Positions 5,362-8,003 of a DNA stretch of 8,003 bases are shown piece after piece. Origin of the DNA: an uncultured Collinsella sp. (GTDB lineage Bacteria > Actinomycetota > Coriobacteriia > Coriobacteriales > Coriobacteriaceae); NCBI GenBank assembly GCA_937997605.1, contig CALLFD010000275.1:1-8003 (forward strand), given 5' to 3'. Made by a program: the position numbers and the translations under genes. A model generated the notes under the pieces. That model was not told the origin of the DNA and searched no databases. It saw only the letters and a list, made by a program, of their open reading frames with translations. The first letter of the stretch is position 1. Every line of letters begins with the position of its first letter.

Positions 5362-7803
5362 CTACCCCAGCGAGCGGTTGAGGGAGCCGAGCTCGTCGTT
5401 GCCCATGGTGCGCCACATTTGGAAGATGCAACCGCGTGCCAGGAAAAAGAAGCCGTTGTCGACCAGTTGCACAGCGGCATCTGCAAGCTGATTCGTCACG
5501 GCGGACACTGGCGGCAGCTCGAGTCCAGCCTTGCGGATGGTCTCGACCGCTTCCTCGAACGTCGGAGGCTCGCTGACGCCCATCTCGTTCATAAGGCCCT
5601 GCATTTCTTCCAGCGCGCTGCTGCCCGATTCCTCACCGCGCGGCACCAGACGGTAACAAGCCAGCGCTAGGTCGAGCTGATCACAATTCCAATAGGCAAA
5701 CGCCAAGCGATAGAACAGGTAACCGATTGCAGAACGATCGCTGGCAATACGTAGGCCGTGGCGCGCCACCTCGATAATCTCGTCAAAGCGCTCCAGACGC
5801 GCAAGCACGTTGATGAGCGCAAAGTGCGATTGCATGGACGAGCGCGCCAGATCGTAAAGATGGCGCACCTCGGGCAGCGCTCGTTCAAAGTCCTCTTGCT
5901 CGGCGTAAAAACTGCAGATCTCGTGCTGGGCAAAGTACAGCGCATCGGGCGCACGAAGGATTCGCACCGAGCGGTCTTCTTCCAACACCGGTAGCACCAT
6001 GCGCACCAGCTGGTTATCGCAAAACTGCGTTTGAACCGGACCTGTCGCCAAAAGCTCGGCAACGGCGCACTTAGCCTCCAACTCCTCAACAAGACGGGAA
6101 AAGCCTTCAAAAGCACCTGTACGGTCGACTTTTGCCTGCTCGCGCAATTCAACAACACGGGCCACGTATGGGTCGTCGTCCTCTTCCATGACCTCCAACT
6201 CGTCAGCCGTATCGGCAAGCAGCAAATCGCGCAGCGCCGGCGGAAGCGTGCGATGGTCATCACGCGGACGAGCATGAACCTCCGCAGGCTCAATCGTCTC
6301 CGGAGCGGTTGACTCATACGCCTCAAGCACACGCTTGCACGGCATATCGTCCATGTCCATGCTCTCAAGATCCTTGGCAACAGGCACGCAATCGGCCAGA
6401 TAGGCCGCGCGCCCAAAGAAATACGTTGCGACAACGCGCTCGCCCTGCTCACTGTCGGGAGCAGCAATCTGCACATAGCAGCGCGTGATGCAGGTGCCCG
6501 CGGCAAAACACGCTGCCGCAAGCGTGAGTGCCACGCGCGCATCGTGCTCCGCGGCCCAGACCGCGCGCGTGTCCTCGTCCAGCTCGCGCCAGGCGTCATC
6601 TTGAGCATCGTATTCACGTTGCGGCATGGCGTCCACGACAGAGTGCCCAAACCGAACGAGCATAATCCCCTCGGCAACGTTTGCCCGATAGGTATAGTCG
6701 AGCCGTGTGACCACGTTAAGTGCCTCGACAATACGCGCGAAGCGGGTACGCACATCCCACTCACCGCCCGGCTGGCAAGCCACCGTACCCGGTTTGCCCC
6801 ACGGGTTATCGCTCGAGGCCGTATCGAGCAGTCGGGGAACATCGTTGGTCGTCTTGGCGATATGCCACGCATCAAAGAGCGCGCAGCCCTCAAGGCTCGG
6901 CGAGGATCCCGCAGGGACCAATCCGGCCCCGATGCGCTCAAGGATGCCGGAGAGGCGGTTGAGACGGCACTCGATGGCAAGCAGCATGTCAATCTCGTCC
7001 TGGTCCAGCAGGCTACGATCAAAATTGAGATAGAAAAGCTTTGAACGATCAATGCGAGCCAGGCTCATCTCGGACTTGGCAGCGATGGTGCGCAGGCGGG
7101 GCAAGTCAATTTCACTCATAAGGGCAGCGGCATAGCGCTCGATACCGCTCGGATTCTCAGCATGGTCAACGCGGTAAAGCAGCGTCTCGATAGCATCAGG
7201 GAGCGGTGCCGTGTTAAAGCCCAAAAACACCTCGACCGGCTCGGGCAACTTTACGAGCTTGATCTTGTCGATAACATTTTGCATACCCTCGTCGAGTCCG
7301 CCGGCGTCCGCCGTGCTCGCAATGGCATTTTCGGAGTCAGCGAATATCACGTAGCGCAGGAACATCGATGCCATGAACTCGCCGTAAGGAAGGGAGCGGG
7401 TCGAATTCCATGTCTCGTGGTCGGACTGCTCGCGCATGGGGCCTTCGGGAGAGCCGGCAGCTTGCGCACACGCGCGCATTGCACCGTTGGCTTCCCTTAC
7501 CATAATCTCACCGACGCTGGAATCGGACTCGTCAAGGACCAGTTCCATGTCGGGGTCGTTGGGCAGCGGAGCCTCGCTAACGGGGCGGTCCACCTTGTAC
7601 ACCTCACCCGAAACGCTTACGTAGCCCAAAAGCGACACATGGCTTTTGCCGACGAATTCGACGACATAACAAGATTCATGCTGATCCTCGCCAAAGAGTT
7701 TCCAGACCACGCCATATGAGCGTCCCGCAGGCTGCTCGGGCATCGCCGGAAAGCGCTTCTTGGGATCGAGAAACCTGAGCTTGTATGTCGGACGCTCTGC
7801 CAC
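5362..7803 (-). CDS. 813-residue protein of unknown function with C-terminal TPR-like region
   Basis: I do not recognise a named family for the full length. There is no signal peptide or clear membrane segment, so it is probably cytosolic. The first 500 or so residues mix beta-like and helical stretches, including an Ala-rich helix around DARVALTLAAACFAAGT, with no catalytic motif I can name. A strongly acidic stretch (LEVMEEDDDP, about 536-545) leads to a helical C-terminal half. From about 614 to 725, helix pairs with TPR-like spacing appear (ALYFAQHEICSFYAEQEDFERAL, then LFYRLAFAYWNCDQLDLALACY). This suggests protein-protein contacts. The GTG at 7803 is the earliest possible start, because an in-frame stop lies three codons upstream, and AGGGTGAT lies 5 nt before it. 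The gene stands alone between tRNA genes, on the same strand as both. It is intact and coding over its full length. Confidence 0.88.
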   Translation of the reverse strand: MAERPTYKLRFLDPKKRFPAMPEQPAGRSYGVVWKLFGEDQHESCYVVEFVGKSHVSLLGYVSVSGEVYKVDRPVSEAPLPNDPDMELVLDESDSSVGEIMVREANGAMRACAQAAGSPEGPMREQSDHETWNSTRSLPYGEFMASMFLRYVIFADSENAIASTADAGGLDEGMQNVIDKIKLVKLPEPVEVFLGFNTAPLPDAIETLLYRVDHAENPSGIERYAAALMSEIDLPRLRTIAAKSEMSLARIDRSKLFYLNFDRSLLDQDEIDMLLAIECRLNRLSGILERIGAGLVPAGSSPSLEGCALFDAWHIAKTTNDVPRLLDTASSDNPWGKPGTVACQPGGEWDVRTRFARIVEALNVVTRLDYTYRANVAEGIMLVRFGHSVVDAMPQREYDAQDDAWRELDEDTRAVWAAEHDARVALTLAAACFAAGTCITRCYVQIAAPDSEQGERVVATYFFGRAAYLADCVPVAKDLESMDMDDMPCKRVLEAYESTAPETIEPAEVHARPRDDHRTLPPALRDLLLADTADELEVMEEDDDPYVARVVELREQAKVDRTGAFEGFSRLVEELEAKCAVAELLATGPVQTQFCDNQLVRMVLPVLEEDRSVRILRAPDALYFAQHEICSFYAEQEDFERALPEVRHLYDLARSSMQSHFALINVLARLERFDEIIEVARHGLRIASDRSAIGYLFYRLAFAYWNCDQLDLALACYRLVPRGEESGSSALEEMQGLMNEMGVSEPPTFEEAVETIRKAGLELPPVSAVTNQLADAAVQLVDNGFFFLARGCIFQMWRTMGNDELGSLNRSLG

Positions 7804-7920
7804 GAAATATCACCCTGATCGGTCGTTGAGAGAAGGAGTGGTCGCGGATGGGCCGCGACACCTACTCGGAATCTTACACGAGTCGATAAGAAATCGTCCG
7901 CTTCACGCCCGCGCCTCGAC

Positions 7921-7937
7921 CGAGGTTCGAATCCGTG
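7921..7937 (+). repeat. second isolated tRNA T-arm-like fragment
   Basis: The plus strand reads CGAGGTTCGAATCCGTG, with the invariant GTTCGAATC core and a partly paired 5-bp stem (one A-G mismatch, one G-T). Following bases would give a 3' acceptor strand CGGTGCC, but GGCACCG is not found in the preceding 100 nt and no anticodon arm is visible. It is therefore a fragment or a chance match, not a functional tRNA. Confidence 0.35.
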
Positions 7938-7949
7938 CGGTGCCGGCGT

Positions 7950-7978
7950 AAAAGAAAAGCCCCCGTTGCCGGAGGCTT
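7950..7978 (-). terminator. minus-strand terminator at the right edge
   Basis: On the minus strand AAGCCTCCG and CGGGGGCTT form a 9-bp stem with one U-G wobble and a 4-nt loop, followed by TTTTCTTTT. It would end transcription of the gene entering from the right, probably a tRNA. Confidence 0.8.
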
Positions 7979-7988
7979 CAAGTTCAAT

Positions 7989-8003
7989 TGGTGCGGCGTA
8001 TAG
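7989..8003 (-). tRNA. probable 3' end of a tRNA, cut by the window edge
   Basis: On the minus strand the last bases read CTAT-ACGCCGC-A-CCA: part of a T-stem, a 7-nt 3' acceptor strand, discriminator A and encoded CCA. A terminator follows 10 nt later, as for tRNA-Ser. Only 15 nt are visible, so identity cannot be read; a GCGGCGT 5' acceptor with discriminator A would suit tRNA-Leu among others. It could instead be chance. Confidence 0.5.

Noticed and set aside
4317..5486. Minus-strand 389-codon open frame opposite the carboxypeptidase
   Set aside because: It crosses the tRNA and terminator and overlaps a protein with complete S11 catalytic motifs. Its translation has no recognisable domain.
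5077..5670. Plus-strand open frame giving a GDSNPR-type peptide
   Set aside because: It reads through a terminator, the antisense of tRNA-Ser and the end of the large minus-strand gene. Such peptides are well-known artefacts of translating tRNA antisense sequence.
5667..7052. Minus-strand 461-codon alternative frame inside the large gene
   Set aside because: Its translation is rich in Arg, Ser and Trp with no domain character, whereas the 813-residue frame is continuous, has a ribosome-binding site and normal composition.
7838..7948. Functional plus-strand tRNA ending near 7948
   Set aside because: The T-arm core is present, but no matching 5' acceptor strand, D-arm or anticodon arm could be found upstream.
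1..8003. CRISPR array, transposase, integrase or prophage genes
   Set aside because: I found no regularly spaced repeats and no protein with recombinase, capsid or portal features on either strand.

Overview
The window is GC-rich bacterial chromosome. It carries ordinary housekeeping and regulatory genes, and I see no phage, insertion sequence, CRISPR array or defence cassette. High GC, GTG starts, the VanRS-type two-component pair, a DacA-type carboxypeptidase, and terminators made of GC stems with short T-runs all suggest an anaerobic Actinomycetota of the class Coriobacteriia, perhaps Collinsella-like. That assignment is my inference from the proteins and was not tested by a search.

Layout, left to right. 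The minus-strand block at 1-3507 reads, in transcription order, a VanR-type response regulator (3507-2812), a VanS-type sensor kinase (2785-1547), the phosphate-import ATPase PstB (1443-568) and a PhoB/PhoP-type response regulator that runs off the left edge (503-1). The first two are separated by 26 nt and look like one operon. PstB follows after about 100 nt, with its own possible promoter and a hairpin-capable leader. The last regulator follows 64 nt after pstB, with a perfect 14-bp palindrome in the gap. PstB next to a PhoB-type regulator fits phosphate-starvation control, but pstS, pstC, pstA and phoU are not in the window.

A 197-bp divergent region (3508-3704) separates the VanRS-type pair from a plus-strand exported D-alanyl-D-alanine carboxypeptidase (3705-5045). 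It contains a TTAAG direct repeat with 11-bp period, the spacing OmpR/PhoB-type regulators prefer. The layout suggests a cell-wall-sensing circuit controlling peptidoglycan trimming, but nothing indicates vancomycin resistance because no vanHAX-like genes are present.

The carboxypeptidase ends at a strong terminator (5070-5103). After it come an isolated tRNA T-arm-like fragment, a minus-strand terminator and a complete minus-strand tRNA-Ser(GCU) at 5269-5179. A large minus-strand gene (7803-5362) encodes an 813-residue, apparently cytosolic protein with a TPR-like helical region near its C-terminus. I cannot assign it a function, and it is the main unknown here. The right edge holds a second isolated T-arm-like fragment, another minus-strand terminator and what looks like the 3' end of another minus-strand tRNA, repeating the arrangement around tRNA-Ser. 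No gene-free stretch exceeds 300 bases.
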